A stretch of DNA of 64,000 bases from Pyxicephalus adspersus (GCF_032062135.1 NC_092859.1:155611733-155675732); one strand, 5' to 3'. Shown: positions 1-12,708, counted from the first letter of the stretch. Made by a program: numbers and translations. The notes: generated by a model not told the origin, from the sequence alone.

Positions 1-1480
1 AACATTTTACTTTTCATGCTTCCCAATTCATCCACTGTACCATAGCTAATATAAAATATAGGTATTATGTAGAGTGAATGAAAAAGAATGTCTATGGCCA
101 CAGCTAAAGCTATACTCTAACATGGAATCTCTCTCTTTTTTGGGGGAATTGTGTAGGAAATATAAATATATATACTAGATATTGCTGAAATAATATAATA
201 TATATTGTAGCATTGAGTGGTATTTTAGGCCAAAACTAGTGGGTATTTGACAGCATCTTTCTCTATTTTACCGGAGAAGAGTTTTAAGGTCTTGGACATG
301 GCTGTGGTTAATGGCAGAAGTGCAGCATGACCAATGTTTTTTGGAATCTATGTCGAAATTATATTGGAAGGAATGAGTGGGCCAAACAACTCCATATCTG
401 TTCTAGGCCAACAATTTGATATGGCTCTGGAGCACCTGTCCGACACATGCCTAATAAAGGGGAACATGCAGCTGAGGTTAAGGCATAGAGATGGAGTCTT
501 ACGCCAGATGCCCAGGAAATGAGTCCTGTGTGCCAAGGAGCTTTAGGAAGCGTGTGTTCTGGAAGAGTCATTAAAGCTTCCAGATTGAGAGTGCTGGCCA
601 AGCAGCCCTGTTGGCATTCCCTTTCTCATTGGGACATGTAAGTGGCTTTGATTTATACTAAAAGAGCCACCTATGGAGCAAGGTGGGACTTTACTTGGGC
701 AAAACTGCTAGAAGCAATGAGACAACAGTGAAAAAAGCTTCAGATATTGATGATAATAATGTCCAGCTGATTTTTTTATTTTTTTGGAAATGCTACACAG
801 TGATGTGAAGTACACTTTCTTTCTTAAAATAAATGCAAGCCAGAGGCTTTAGACTCAGAATGCCATTTGGGTTTGATTTAATGTCTGATGATTTAACCTC
901 TTCTCCATTTTGCACTAATCTGAATCCAAAGATTTCTTTATATATCCTTTGAATCACTTTATGGCTCTCCATGTCTAAATTGAAATAAGAGCTGTAAGAA
1001 CAAGGAGAGGTGATCCTCCTCTAAATGCTTCAGCTGTGAATGTGGGTCCTAAATAATAAATTAGGATACAGATTTAATTGTACTAATACACGTGTTGGAT
1101 ATAAAATAATCATAAGTCATATTTCATATTTATTTCACTGTATCTATGGCTCTGTGGACCCTTGGATTTTATGTGCAAATTCATATTTTAACTCTTCTGC
1201 TGGTTCTATATCAGCAAATATGGAAGGTTGTTGTAAAGTTTGTATACTTCCAGTTACCGACTTTCACATAGATGTGATTCAGGTGGCCCCAAAGTTGCCC
1301 AATCCCATCTACAACTGCATGAGTGTTCGACTTCCCCCAATTTGACCCCCTACCACCACCATTTGTTCCAGGCTTACCTGTTCTTCTGAGTTTTCTTGGA
1401 CTTCCATACTTCCATCCACTGTTCTTCCATGGTTTAGTTTGGAACAGTTTTGCAGACAGACCTGGCTACTCTGGTCAGGG
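1..1480. other. Unique AT-rich DNA, no gene recognised
   Basis: Short open frames here (the longest is about 100 codons, near 1040-1345) lack recognisable domains, splice context or codon bias. No tandem repeat or clear transposon end was seen. It is best read as intergenic or intronic sequence. Confidence 0.6.
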
Positions 1481-1481
1481 A

Positions 1482-1628
1482 AAAAGCTTATTGATTAAGA
1501 TTGGGTATTCTTTGCAAAGTGAATGTTCACCTTATTCACTAAGCTAAGTGAAATACCCCTTGCAAAGAGATAATTCACCTTCCTTTTTAACACATCATAT
1601 AATCTTTTGGTAAATCAACCCCATTGTC
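1482..1628. repeat. MITE-like palindromic repeat
   Basis: The ends are roughly complementary: 'ttattgattaagatt' on the left and 'aatcttttggtaaatcaa' on the right. The middle holds near-palindromic 'gtgaatgttcacc' and 'ttcactaagctaagtgaa' blocks. This is the layout of a non-autonomous DNA transposon that folds into a hairpin. There is no coding capacity. The family and exact ends are uncertain. Confidence 0.4.
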
Positions 1629-1639
1629 CTTCTTTCTCA

Positions 1640-2279
1640 CTTTATTCACACCATGTATGGTTCCAAGCTTGGAAAAGTGATTTTGTCATTGGTGCATGCT
1701 ATGTGTATTTGTAAAAAAAAGGTTTACATACCTAAAGCATTGAAATGAAAACTTGTAAAATTGTGCAATACTGAGAGGGTTTCAAAGCTTTTATTAGCCT
1801 TTATGGGTTGGCACAATTGGTTCTAGACATTGCTTTTCATAGGCATTACACGTGAAATGTATCTAAATAATCGTAGGCTAGTTTTATATAAGCTTCTGAT
1901 ATTTCGACTCGCTCTACTTTGCAAATTGAAAAATGCACTGCCTAAAAATAACTTGCTGATTAGTACAAACCTGCTATCCATATACACAGCTAAAAGTATT
2001 TTCAGTTTGTGTACAATATGGAAAACATGAGACCAGGGAACATTTTTTTGTAACCTAAGTGCTCAGATACAGTGCAGCAGCCTAAAGCATAAATGTGAAT
2101 GAACTGAGACTGTGGTATGGATTCTTTTACCTTTGTTACATTGAATGAACCAGTGGAGGATGTAGCCAATGGTGCACCTCTGTATAGAACTAACTTAGTG
2201 CCCTCCTGCCTTACTGACTTCAGGTCCTTGTGTGGGACCCTGTGATGTACATGCAGTGTTATCATTAAGTAATATATAT
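1640..2279. other. No gene recognised
   Basis: AT-rich unique sequence. The open frames of 66 and 96 codons at 1830-2292 have no family resemblance I can see. Confidence 0.5.
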
Positions 2280-2566
2280 AGTTAGTCCCCACTTTTCGAC
2301 TTGCCTGATTATCGACCTGCGCGTACTACCAGCTCCCCCCCGTGAGTACACTGTACAAAACTGTACAGTGCACATTCAAGCAGCGTCTCCTCTTCAGTCT
2401 CTTAGGCATCTCTCTCTTTCTCCTCAATGATCCCCGGTCTGCAGACTGTCTGTCAACTTGGCACTGCAGACCTATCTATCCTATGCTCTTCGCTTAACGA
2501 CAAATTAGCTTAACAACCAGGCCGCAGGAATGGAACCTGGTCGTTAAGAAAGGAGCATCTGTAGTG
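2280..2566. repeat. Possible MITE-like repeat next to a SINE
   Basis: The block opens with 'tagtccccacttttcgac' and closes with a 'taacaaccagg ... cctggtcgttaag' inverted pair. Its base composition differs from the AT-rich flanks. It abuts the SINE that starts near 2568. The class is unknown; it may be a DNA-transposon fragment. Confidence 0.3.
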
Positions 2567-2567
2567 G

Positions 2568-2880
2568 CTAGAACTTTTGCCTTTGCAGCACCAAGGTTCC
2601 AAGTTTGAAACATGACCAGGACACTATCTACAAAGAGTTTGTATGTTCTTCCCGTGATTGCATGTGTTTTCTACTGGCTCTTTGGGTTTGCCCCAACAAG
2701 TCAAAAACATACTGGTAAGTAACGTGGTCCCCCACAAAAATTGCTATTAGATTGTGTTAAAGACATATGACTATGGTAGGGACATTAGATTGGGAGCACT
2801 TTTAAACTTTTTGAATGTACTTTGTAAAGCACTGTGTAATATGTTGGCGCTATATAAATATAAAATAATACTACAAATAC
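2568..2880 (+). repeat. tRNA-derived SINE with V-SINE-like central domain
   Basis: The head, 'tagtggctagaacttttgcc', reads as a degenerate tRNA-type box A. It is followed by a box-B-like 'ggttccaagtttgaaac'. The centre, 'gagtttgtatgttcttcccgtg' onward through a decayed 'tttcctcccacattccaaaaaca'-type stretch, matches the central domain typical of V-SINEs. The tail 'taatatgttggcgctatataaata' is shared with the LINE 3' ends at 45.7 kb and 15.9 kb, as expected for a SINE copied by that LINE's machinery. The copy is diverged and presumably inactive. Confidence 0.75.
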
Positions 2881-3211
2881 AAATGCTACAAATTTACAAA
2901 TTTATATACTCATATTTGCGATTTTTACAGAAATAAACAGATCTGTGATTTTTAGATACAATACAGTTCAGTTTCAGTTCAGAGAAATATGAACTGATGT
3001 TCACTGCTCCACTATATTTTCACCTGTTGGCAGTAAATCCTGTACTAGACTGTTATTCTACATGTTCTGTGGTGCAACATATTGTTATTCTTACCTGCTT
3101 TAAATTTGTTTGGTGATGCAAGAAGAAGAGAGGGGAAGTATTAAAACACTGGCTTCAGAACTCCTGCATCCAGTTTAAATGATGTGAGCTTACTATATCA
3201 CAGTTGTGCTA

Positions 3212-3518
3212 TTTATTTTTATATAGCGCCAACATATTATGCAACGCTTTACAAAGTTGATAGTCATATCACTAACTATGTCTAAAAGGGGCTCACAATT
3301 TAATGTCCCTACCATTGTCATATGTCATTACCACAGTCCAAGGACAATTTTGGGGGTTAGCCAATTACCTAACTTCATTTTTGGGAGGGGAACCAGAGTG
3401 CCCAGAGAAAACCTACGCAAAAACTGGGAAAACATAAAAACTTTTTGCAGATTGTGTCTTGGCCCAGAAATGAACCTGTGATGCAAAGACAATGCTAACC
3501 ATTAAGCCAAGTTTGCTC
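3212..3518 (-). repeat. tRNA-derived SINE, reverse orientation
   Basis: This is the reverse complement of the family at 2568-2880. It begins with 'tttatatagcgccaacatatta' (the tail), runs through 'gggcacaattt' and 'ccctaccattgtcatatg', and ends at the tRNA-like head 'gcaaagacaatgctaaccat'. Two copies of one SINE lie within 1 kb in opposite orientation. Confidence 0.75.
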
Positions 3519-3529
3519 AGTGCCCAAAC

Positions 3530-6255
3530 GAGCCTATATAGTAACAAATAAAACAAATATCTGTGTCTGCTTTTTCTTAAAATTTACTTTAAAACATGAA
3601 TTAGGATACAGAGAACAGTAACAATGTATAAGGAGTACAGGGCTTTTCACCCAAACACTACAAATGGTATAAATAGAGTTGGGAAGACAAGAGGTGATGA
3701 TCCATAAACCTGGAATGGGGTCTGGGGCATAATAATGAATTTCCTTGTGGATGACCAATATATTATGATAATAATGACGTTCTTACTGTAAAGTGATTGG
3801 TTTGTTTTAGGAGGGACTTTCATCTGCCCATTCAAGGTGATGATGATTCTATGATGAGCCTATTCTGCCAAGGAAGGTGCATTCACAAACCTAACTCTTC
3901 CCCTGCTACAACAGTCCACCATGGGATAGCTCTGGTGTCAGTAGATGATGTCATTTCCCCGACCACACAACATATTTTTTCTTTTGTGTCTTCCATTTGC
4001 TCTCTTAGATAGGAGCACCGTCAAAGTTTACCTACTTCCTCATTCTATTTCTATTTGTTGGCAAAACAGGTTGAGGGCTGCAATGAAGAAGGACAGAAGA
4101 CCATGTGGAAGAAGAATAGTTCTTGCTGTAGATGGACGTGGTCTATCAAGAGGCAATCCAACCACCACCAGCAGTGTATACTTGTCTTCCCATTGCTTTG
4201 GCTTCTGGGTATTGAGTAACATGTGGCTCACTCCATGTGGCAGTGCTGATCTAGAGTCGTCATAAGGTGTCCATTTGGCCATTTAGCCATTTGTAAGTGA
4301 CCATTTAGCAACTCATAGCTTACAAGGGTTTCTTCCCTCTCCAGGGGCTGAATAGAATGGTGATAAACAAGGGGAAGCCAAGCGTATATAGTTCATAGGT
4401 AAGTCCTGGAAGTACAGAAGTCCTGGTTCTCTGTCCCACATGAGCCAAACACCAAACCAAAGTCCACTTAGTTTGCATTTACTTCTCAGTAAGACAGAAT
4501 GGTCTTGTGCAACAAACATCCAGCAAAATGATCACTGGGGAATGGTTAATCCAACAATTCCTTTAAGTAAATGTTCATTTTTCTTTATGACCAAGTCTCT
4601 TCCAAAGTAAATGTCTTATAAAATAAAAACACATTAGTTTCCATCATGGTTATTGGAACAACAGTTTAATTTTTAATCAAAATACCATGCCTAATTACAC
4701 TGGAAATACACCTTTCAGCAATAAATGAGATTTGGTAGCACTGTTGATAATGAGATTTGAAATCTCATTACAATAACATGTTCCAGTTAATAAATCCCCA
4801 TGTTCTGCCCCATTAATTGATGTTTTTTGTTCTTAAACTTTGAGTCTGATTTTTATCTGATTTACTTACTTCTTAATCCTTGCAGTGCCAGGGGATGTGA
4901 CTATTAATTGCTACCCTGAAAAACTGCTGCAGATGCTACTAACAGATGTTTGCCCCTTTTACATTAATTTTTTGGTGCAAATAAATATATTTTTATTGTT
5001 GTCAGGCTAAAAGTAATGGATCAAAGACATGAGCAACAAATTGTCCTATATGTTCTATCAGGTGGGGCATTTATTAGGTCCCCTGACAGCACCAAACTTA
5101 TCTACCGGTATATAGTCATAATGCCCAGCCCTGTACCATTAATATTCTTTTTTACCTTTTTGAGCTGACTTTAAGGTAAAGTCTCTCAGCTTGTGTCTAT
5201 ACACAGATCTATAGTAGGCTACTAGGAGGAATGACCACCATTGCAGTGGATTACATTCAGTCCCTTTCTGCATAGTACTTGCATACCTGGGGTCCTACAA
5301 ACAGGTATACATACATTTACATGGTATGGCTATGTTCAGGCCCATGGGTTTTTGGAGCAGGACTACTGCAGTTCACTGTTGTCAATCAGTACTCAACCAC
5401 CCAAAAGAACTGCTCATTACTGAAAATAATGGGAACATAAGAAACCCTGGCGCTGTGAGATTTTTCAAAAGCTCCATACAACTTTTCAGCTGAACCACTT
5501 CTAAGGACTTGAATGGGAAAGAACAAGCAGTTGCAAAGTGGTTGAAAGTGTATTCATGGACAGCAGATGACCCATAACCCTTTGGGGTAAGAGAACTTAG
5601 ACCACTGACTGGATCATTCAGAAAAAGCTCATGAATATTTGTCAATTACTCCACTCACGTATTCTGGGCATATAGCAATTACAAATTTAAAACCAAAGAG
5701 TAGTTAACAGCATAATTGTCAACCACTTGCCTAAAATTACCATAAAATAGGAAAGGATATCTAATACAGCATATCAAAAATGTTCATAGAAAACCTACCA
5801 TGAAGGCATATTAGCTGAAATTGGTGAGATCTCCAATTGCCTGCTTATAGAACACAGAAAGTCCTACCATGTAGCATGATGGTCAGATCAGGTTGTGGCT
5901 GTTGTTCAAAGAAAATAAATTGTTTAATGTACTTTAAATGTATGGAGCAGTGAAAAGACTGAAAAGTCAACCAGGCAATCAAGTTTTCATTAACCTTCAA
6001 AGGCTTTATGGAGTAATTCACTCTTAATATTAGTAAGCACCCATTCCTCTACTTTCCCAAATTAAACCAGGGCTGCTTGACATTGAATTCAATTTGGCCA
6101 CAATAGCCCTTTTTTTGAAACAAACATTTAAAATAAATGACAGTAACCAATAAAAAAACATAAATCACTATTGACAAGAGAATATTTTTTTGGTGTTCAC
6201 TGGCTGAAAAACCTTGCAAAGCTCCAGTTGCACTCCCACTGGCTTAAGAACAGTT
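3530..6255. other. Unique sequence, no gene recognised
   Basis: The open frames in this stretch (up to about 106 codons near 3945-4265) overlap on both strands and show no domain or conserved motif. No clear mobile-element ends were found. Confidence 0.5.
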
Positions 6256-6261
6256 CAGTTT

Positions 6262-6478
6262 AGGTACATTAATACGTAGCGGCAACCCGCTGCACGCTTT
6301 CCTCCTTCACTGGCATTATGATCGATCGTTGTTCATCGTCCGTGGATCCGCCAGGACGGTCCTTCGGACGAATAACGACGCGGGCTGTACACACTTTAGA
6401 TCCTCTTTCAATATCGGCCCTGAGTTGATTATCGGGTGAGAACCATTGGAAGTGTGTACGTAGCTTTAGGAACCGAGT
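6262..6478. repeat. MITE-like repeat with 'gtgtacgtag' ends
   Basis: A GC- and CpG-richer block in AT-rich DNA. It ends with 'agtgtgtacgtagc' and opens with 'aggtacattaatacgtagc', roughly an inverted pair. It contains 'gatcgatcg' and 'cgtccgtggatcc'. It resembles the element at 61088-61382 in end type and CpG richness. It has no real coding capacity. Confidence 0.45.
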
Positions 6479-6479
6479 T

Positions 6480-8214
6480 CCAGGTAGAAGCAACAGCAAA
6501 CAGTTAAAAGGAAACTATCTAATCTAAATCTGTTTTGTCAGTCTTTTAGAAATCCAAAAGAACCCTCCCAAAAAAAAACAGAAACCCAATACTAAACAAT
6601 CTCAAGGTCATGTGGGCAGGACAATTTCATCCTCGAGCTGCTCTTTCCAGAATGATCTTCTCAACCATTCTTACTCCAACCCCTTTGTTGCTCCTCCAGC
6701 CAATCAGTCAACTACAACTGAATAAATCCTCCTATTCCTTATCTGCACCTCACACCATTTAACTATTTTCTGACTATTCCTCCCATTAGTCATATTACAT
6801 TTACTTTGATTCCCTCATCTAGGGCTAACTGGAAGAATTGTGAATTTGAAGATGAATTTCTCCAAGGTAAAGCCAGCTACCTAGGTCATTGAAAGTGTTT
6901 AACCTTTACTGTATATTTAATTTAATCTATAATCTTAGACCTGGTATTTTACCATGTAAATATGTGGATACCATGTCTAAAACATGGTCCTAATTCTACT
7001 TCAAGCAAGGAACACTAAGTATATAACTTAAAATATAGAACACTACAGGGACATAAATAGTCTGTGATTTATGCTGTGATATGGAACAGCAACTGTAATC
7101 TAAAAAGTTAAAAGCAACACAAAAAAGTGATAAATTATTGTACTAAAAGTCCACCGACCTTCGCAGCTTTGCAGTTTCCCTAAACTAGCTAAATTAAACT
7201 TTCAACCATTGACTGATCTTGTATTTGGCTGAGCCGCCCTCTAAGCACCACACAGGTAGGCATCTACAGAGTCAAAAAAGTAAGGGTTGGCAATAAAGTT
7301 TGCTTTAATGTTTGCATTGTGTATTGATGACCTAGGGAGAATGAAAGGGAATGGTTCTCAATATACCTGTTTTAATATAATATATATAATTATAGCAGAC
7401 ATAGGCAGTATTACACTTCTGGAATTTGACAAATGTGCAAAAATGTGAATGCCTATGGGACTTTCAGTCTTTAACAGCCCATGAATAGGGTAACATAACA
7501 AAAACCCACAGAGACCACTTTGCTCAACCTACCCATCCTCCCTTTCCCAATCAAATACAAGCACACTTATTTTAGTTAAATCGCCTGCAAGTATTTTAAT
7601 AATTACAACAGCAGAACCTCAAAATGACACTTTTGATACTTTTATTGTAACTTCATAACAGATTAACACCAAACAAAAACATAAAACATACCAAAGTGAA
7701 AAGATCTTAACAGAGCACAACACAAATGTTTCTTATAATTTTCTAAGGTTGCTGGTCCTCATAGACATCCACAACATTAACTTGGTATATGTGCCTACGT
7801 GATATTGCTGCTCCCAGCTTCACTATCACCCAGTTTGGGAATATTGTCAAACTATTCGCAGATTATTTCAAACGAAGAATTTATTTAATCTGATTTTTGG
7901 CTCCCACTATTCAGTTGATTCCTAGCCAAGGATGTGTTCCCAGTCCTTTTGATGGCGACTCTCAAGGACCTCAACTGCTTACTCATACCCAACCATCCCA
8001 GGCGAAACTAAGACCCAAAACCTCTGGAACAATAGAAAGGATGGAGGGTGGGAAGCTCTCACTATCATAGCTAAATTCTTCATGACCTTACCTCTCTTCA
8101 TCCTACACCTTTATCACCTTACCCCACCCTTACCTCTGCACCCCACCAATCCTCATACTGAACCCTCTGTAACCCCAAAACAACTTTTAACCTTAACCTG
8201 TCTGCTCCACTGCT
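6480..8214. other. No gene recognised
   Basis: AT-rich unique DNA with C-rich patches around 8040-8240. No open frame of note and no recognisable repeat apart from what borders it. Confidence 0.5.
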
Positions 8215-8990
8215 CAACCAGTTAGTCAACTCCTAAATTCTCTCAGCTCATTCACATACAGACATAAAAATATCAAGCTCAACCATTAAAGAAAGAGAAA
8301 AATACTACAAACCAACAAATCCAAGAAAGAACGCTATATACATAGTTGATTCAGGGGATAGCAAACTTTCCCCTTATAAACCCTGGTCCAATTTGCTACA
8401 AATAGGGGAAAAATCCTTCCTGATTCCCTGAGGCAATTGGATGTTCCCTGGATCAGCAATCTCTGTTATCCTTACTTTAAAACTTCATTACCCAGTTATA
8501 TTCTGTGCTTCTAGAAATCATCCAGCTTTTTCTTAAAGCAATCTATGGAACTTGCTAAAACTACTTCCTGAGGGAGCCAATTCCACATTTTCACAGACCT
8601 TACAGTGAAGAATCCCTTCCTTATCCAGAGCTTAAACTTCTTTTCCTCCAGATGCAAAGAGCGCCCCCTTGTGCTTTGTAATGATCTTACAGTGAATAAT
8701 TGGGAAGAAAGTTCTCTATATGGACCATTTATATATTTATACAGGGTAATTATATCCCCCCTTATACGTCTCTTCTCAAGGGAGAATAAATTCATTTCAG
8801 ATAATCTCCCATCATAGCTGAGCTCCTTCATTCCTTTTATTGGTTTAGTCCTTTTATTAGTTTTTGTCCTTTTCTACAAATCCACAATATCCTTTTTGTG
8901 GTGCCCAAAACTGGACTGCGTATTCCAGATGAGGTCTGACCAATGCTTTGTACAAGGACAGGATTATGTTTCCATCCTTGTAGTCTATTC
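8215..8990 (-). pseudogene. CR1-like LINE 3' end, decayed reverse transcriptase C-terminus
   Basis: Read on the minus strand, the sequence encodes first 'LYKALVRPHLEYAVQFW' (about 8990-8900). After stops, an open stretch (8831-8511) carries 'SLEKRRIRGDIITLYKYING', 'KKFKLWIRKGFFTVRS' and 'WNWLPQEVV'. These are hallmark blocks of the C-terminal end of CR1-type non-LTR retrotransposon reverse transcriptase. A 3' UTR follows towards 8215. The copy is 5'-truncated and carries stops, so it is a dead insertion. A related plus-strand fragment lies at 60350-60560. Confidence 0.85.
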
Positions 8991-9543
8991 CACTTTTAAA
9001 ACAAGAAATTGCAACATATTGATATCTTTACATAGTATGTAGTCAGTGTTTGAGAATGATAATGATGACAAGTTGATAAATATACAAGCATTATTTTTTG
9101 ATTTAAACCAGGGTGACTTTTTGATTGTCAGTCCAGCCTTCAGTGCCATGCATTTATTTTCTCCTTGGGACACTGTAATATAACTTTCACAAGTTCTGTA
9201 TTTGAACATCACAGCCCTAGGTGGTGCTAAAGTACCGCCGATAGAAAAGGAGCCACAGCCTGACACTTGGGTGATCTACCTGCGATGAAATACCAGAATA
9301 AAATGCAAAAATAGAATATTAGGCTGCTTATATACAAGCGACATTGAGCCGTGATGGAATTATCATTTACATAAAAATATATATTCTAATGGAATATCAT
9401 GCCTTTAATTTAACTGAACTTGTCTTTGCCATATAAGAGAAAATGCTAAGCTGCTGTTTGTTGATCGTATTGTGTTTTTCAATATGTTTAAAAAGCATAA
9501 CAATAATAGCATTTAGAAAAATGTTATCTGTTGTTTGTTCCAG

Positions 9544-9576
9544 ATGAAAAGGAAGTGAATGATCCCTGCTTTAGAA
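9544..9576 (+). other. Candidate 33-nt microexon (unidentified gene)
   Basis: A pyrimidine-rich acceptor ending 'gtttgttccag' precedes 33 bases followed by the strong donor 'gtgagtgg'. Only one of the three frames is open; it gives EKEVNDPCFR with split codons at both ends, and 33 nt keeps the frame. What is seen is a splice-site pair and one open frame. That it is an exon of a large host gene spanning the window is inference. It could equally be chance, since such short signals occur randomly. Confidence 0.25.
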
Positions 9577-9689
9577 GTGAGTGGATGCAATGTTCTCTGG
9601 ATTCCGCAAGCCAACAGACCTAAACTAGGTCCCTCAAGCCTTTGTGTTTTACATGTCTGCCATCTGAAAGTCTCAACATGCTCGGAGAT

Positions 9690-10046
9690 TAAAGAGGACC
9701 TGAACTGTTAAAGCCAGTTCCATTTTATACATTTTGGATAAGGCAGTAAAATATACCATGTGCTAAGCTGCAGGACAGGCCATGTCCCTTCTGCAATAAA
9801 CACTCTTACCTGTCTAATGCATTAGGGATCTGTCAACCCCCTCCTACGCTTGCCAGGACCTGAATGAACTGCCATGCCCCATGTGGGAGTTATGTCATTC
9901 CCGCCTGGCCAATCAAGATGGATGAAGATCATATCCAGGAACCTAGAGAAAGAAAAAGATGTTGTGCCTACGAAGAAACAGGGACAAGTGAGTATAGAAG
10001 GGTTGGGTTTCAATTTAAAGCTTTGTCCCAAAGCAGATGTCATTAG
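9690..10046. repeat. Dispersed frog repeat, MITE-like ('gcctggccaatcaagatgg' family)
   Basis: It contains 'catgtcccttctgcaataaa' and, further on, 'ctggccaatcaagatgg'. Both blocks recur, in either orientation, at 18195-18540, 45480-45730 and 59900-60180. No coding capacity. Probably a non-autonomous DNA transposon; exact termini are not clear. Confidence 0.5.
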
Positions 10047-10268
10047 CCTGATTTATTAAAGCTCTCCAAGGCTGGAGAAGATACACTTTGATCAGTGAAC
10101 CTAGGTCATCCAGGAAACTTGGAATGGATTTTTTAAAAAAGTATTTGCTATTTATTGGCAAATGTTTTCAATCCTGAACCAGATCCATTCAAGGTTTGCT
10201 GGATCACCCAGCTTCACTGATGAATGTGTATTCTCTCTAGCCTTGGAGAGCTTTAATAAATCAGACCC
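10047..10268. repeat. Palindromic MITE (family 1)
   Basis: The arms, about 75 bp each, are near-perfect inverted repeats: 'cctgatttattaaagctctc' on the left and 'gagctttaataaatcaga' on the right. The central 'ttggcaaatgttttcaatcc' acts as a spacer. Other copies lie at 23655-23867 and 57384-57597, and a degraded one at 42890-43060. No ORF is present, so mobilisation would need a transposase encoded elsewhere. Confidence 0.8.
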
Positions 10269-10269
10269 A

Positions 10270-11690
10270 ATGTCACCAGAATTGCCTGGGGTCTTTCCCC
10301 CAATATGGACTTACCATGCCTTGTTCTGCACCTTGTTTTGATGTGGAGGTTGCCATCATGGTGAAGGAGTAGGATTTTGCTTCTCTTGTCAGACCTGTGC
10401 CCCGAATGACTGTTGATCTGATGACTAAAGGGGATTTAGGCAGCAGCAGAGGTGGTGATAAAGTACAGAAAAAAAATTAAGCAGAGGCAAGGTGATACTT
10501 ACCCTCTAGGTCCACATATACAACTTCCACTTCAGCAAAGAGAACAGTAAATAGCAACATAACCTCCATCTCTGCAGGCCTTCATGTGGCAGCAAAAGCT
10601 TCGAAAGCTTTCTTTTATCTACATTATTGCCTATAGTTTTTGCCACTATAAAAAGTGTGAATGCCAATTGTTGAGTATAAAGCAGTGGTCAGGCTGACTG
10701 CCACTAACGTGATAATGTAACGTAAAGATGGGGCAAATAAAAAAATTGTGTTATTGGGTTTACCTAACCAAAAAAGGAGAAAGTGGTAAAAGCAAAATAT
10801 ACAAACAAAGAAAGTCAGCAAAAGGTCAAAAGATGGATAGTGTCCATCTTGTCAAGTTCATGTTGGTAGAGGGAGATTTTGCAATAAGATGCTGCTGTGT
10901 CTAAAATGAGCATATGAATAACTATCTGTTGCTAATAATTCCTAGGCTACCTATAGATGTGCAGATATTATGCCAAGAATAACTTAGAAAGTATCTGCAT
11001 ATTCTTATACAAAATTTTTAACACCAAGAATGTTTTTCACAAGTTGATCTTAAATTAATGGACCAACTGCGAGTGCTGCAATTGTGGTTCCTCAGCTCCA
11101 GCAGCTTCTCCTGGAATTTCCTCTTTCAGGGCCCTCCTTCCTTACTAGCTTTGACCTCAATTAATTCATGTTTGTGCACACCCATACCTTCTGGTGATTA
11201 GTTACAACTACTCACTTGGAACTTCTGTACCAGTATTTGTTGACCTTTTTAACATGGGGAACCCTTAAAATTTATTTCTGGTCTTTTGGAGAACTCCTGG
11301 TATAATTACTATATCCACAGCTCTCAGTTTACCTTAACTCCTTAATTTGCTGGAATTCAACAAACCCCAATTTTCAAAGAAATAAAGTAAGTCTTATATA
11401 TATATCTATTTATTTACTTTACAATGGACATATTATACTAAAATAGGCAACAATCAAAAAATCTTATTTACTTACTATACAGTGTAACTTTATAATTCAC
11501 TATAATATATAATTTTAGATACACCTATTATATGTACACAATAACATCTACTATAGTATCCCATAGGTCACTATCAAAACACACACATACATGAATTTAT
11601 TCATACACACATACATACACACATATATATGTTTAAATAGTTTTTGATTGTTCATCTCTTTATTTACTTACCTATAGCCTAAGCATCCTC
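10270..11690. other. No gene recognised
   Basis: Mostly unique AT-rich sequence with short simple repeats near 11390-11640 ('tatatata', 'acacacatacat'). No coding region is supported. Confidence 0.5.
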
Positions 11691-11700
11691 AGCATTACCC

Positions 11701-11728
11701 CTGAAGAAGCCAATAGGTGAAATGCGTC
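11701..11728 (+). ncRNA. Hammerhead-ribozyme-like motif, degraded copy
   Basis: CTGAAGA is followed by an AGCC/GGT stem-loop, then GAAA and TGCGTC. This follows the order of a hammerhead core (CUGANGA, helix II, GAAA, short helix III, UH). Helix I does not pair here and helix II has a mismatch, so this copy is unlikely to be active. Compare 18725-18768, 28040-28063, 58256-58290 and 60829-60862. Confidence 0.3.
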
Positions 11729-11739
11729 AAGTTAAGAGG

Positions 11740-12540
11740 CGTCTAGATTTACTTTTTTCTTTTTTACTGTCTATCACTAACTACTAGCCATATGATTAGA
11801 GAATCTATGTATAGTTAATAAGTCAGGTGCATCCTGGTATTTAATATGGTTATAGGCTTAATAACCTCTGGAACCCATAGTATGTATTGATGCATGTTCT
11901 GTTTCTGATATATGTAACTTTTTAAGAATAATACAAACTGTTTTGCCAATTCAATACACCCCTACCTTTGCTCTTTCTTTTTGTCCTACCACAACTTACT
12001 TCTATGTAAGTGGGGTGTGGCAAACCAAAAAACAAATAGGAGTGGAGTCTATATCCCCATTTCCTTCTTGTCACATTAGAGTGATGGTCAATGGGAAGAA
12101 TGTCATCCTTGCCAAATTGGTCGTTGATGCTACTTAAAATGACCTGGGAAGCATATATTGCTCATTGTTCCAGGAACCCCTAGCAACTTCTGGAGAAACC
12201 CCAGGGTTCCACAAAACCCTGGCTAAAAAAACTGCTATGGACAATGACCCTAAATGCTAAATTAGGAAGATTCTAGCTATAGCAAGATGCCTGAGCATGA
12301 ATGTCCCTAGTGTTGCTAAGCCATGGTGTTTTTTCTTCTCCAGCCCTTACCTTTGGTCTGTCCCCAACAATTCTTCTGTCAGACAACTTAGTGTTCCAGG
12401 TTTAGTTCTTGTTTACTGCTAGTGATCTCAGGCAGGATGAGCATGGGGGTCACTCCCTGGTGGAGTCTATTTCACAAGACTAATACCCCTAAAGTGTGCT
12501 CTGATGAAGCTTGGACTCTCCTTCGCTCCTAAGTCCTTGA
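11740..12540. other. No gene recognised
   Basis: Unique sequence between the ribozyme-like motif and the minisatellite. A 'cccctaaagtgtgctctgat' stretch runs into the minisatellite. There are no credible ORFs. Confidence 0.5.
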
Positions 12541-12708
12541 GGATTCATCTCCATGCCTCAATGAGGATTCATCTCCATGCCTCAATGAGGATTCATCTCC
12601 ATGCCTCAATGAGGATTCATCTCCATGCCTCAATGAGGATTCATCTCCATGCCTTAATGAGGATTCATCTCCATGCCTTAATGAGGATTCATCTCTATGT
12701 CTCAAACG
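12541..12708. repeat. 24-bp minisatellite, 7 copies
   Basis: The unit 'ggattcatctccatgcctca' plus 'atga' repeats every 24 bases, with starts at 12541, 12565, 12589, 12613, 12637, 12661 and 12685. The last copies have single substitutions (ctca to ctta; catg to tatg). Because 24 is a multiple of three, the repeat makes an artificial open frame on both strands, with an 8-residue peptide repeated. That is a by-product and does not support a gene. Confidence 0.95.

Noticed and set aside
12541..12708. CRISPR-like array
   Set aside because: Units abut without unique spacers; it is a simple minisatellite in an animal genome. The same holds for 16455-16574.
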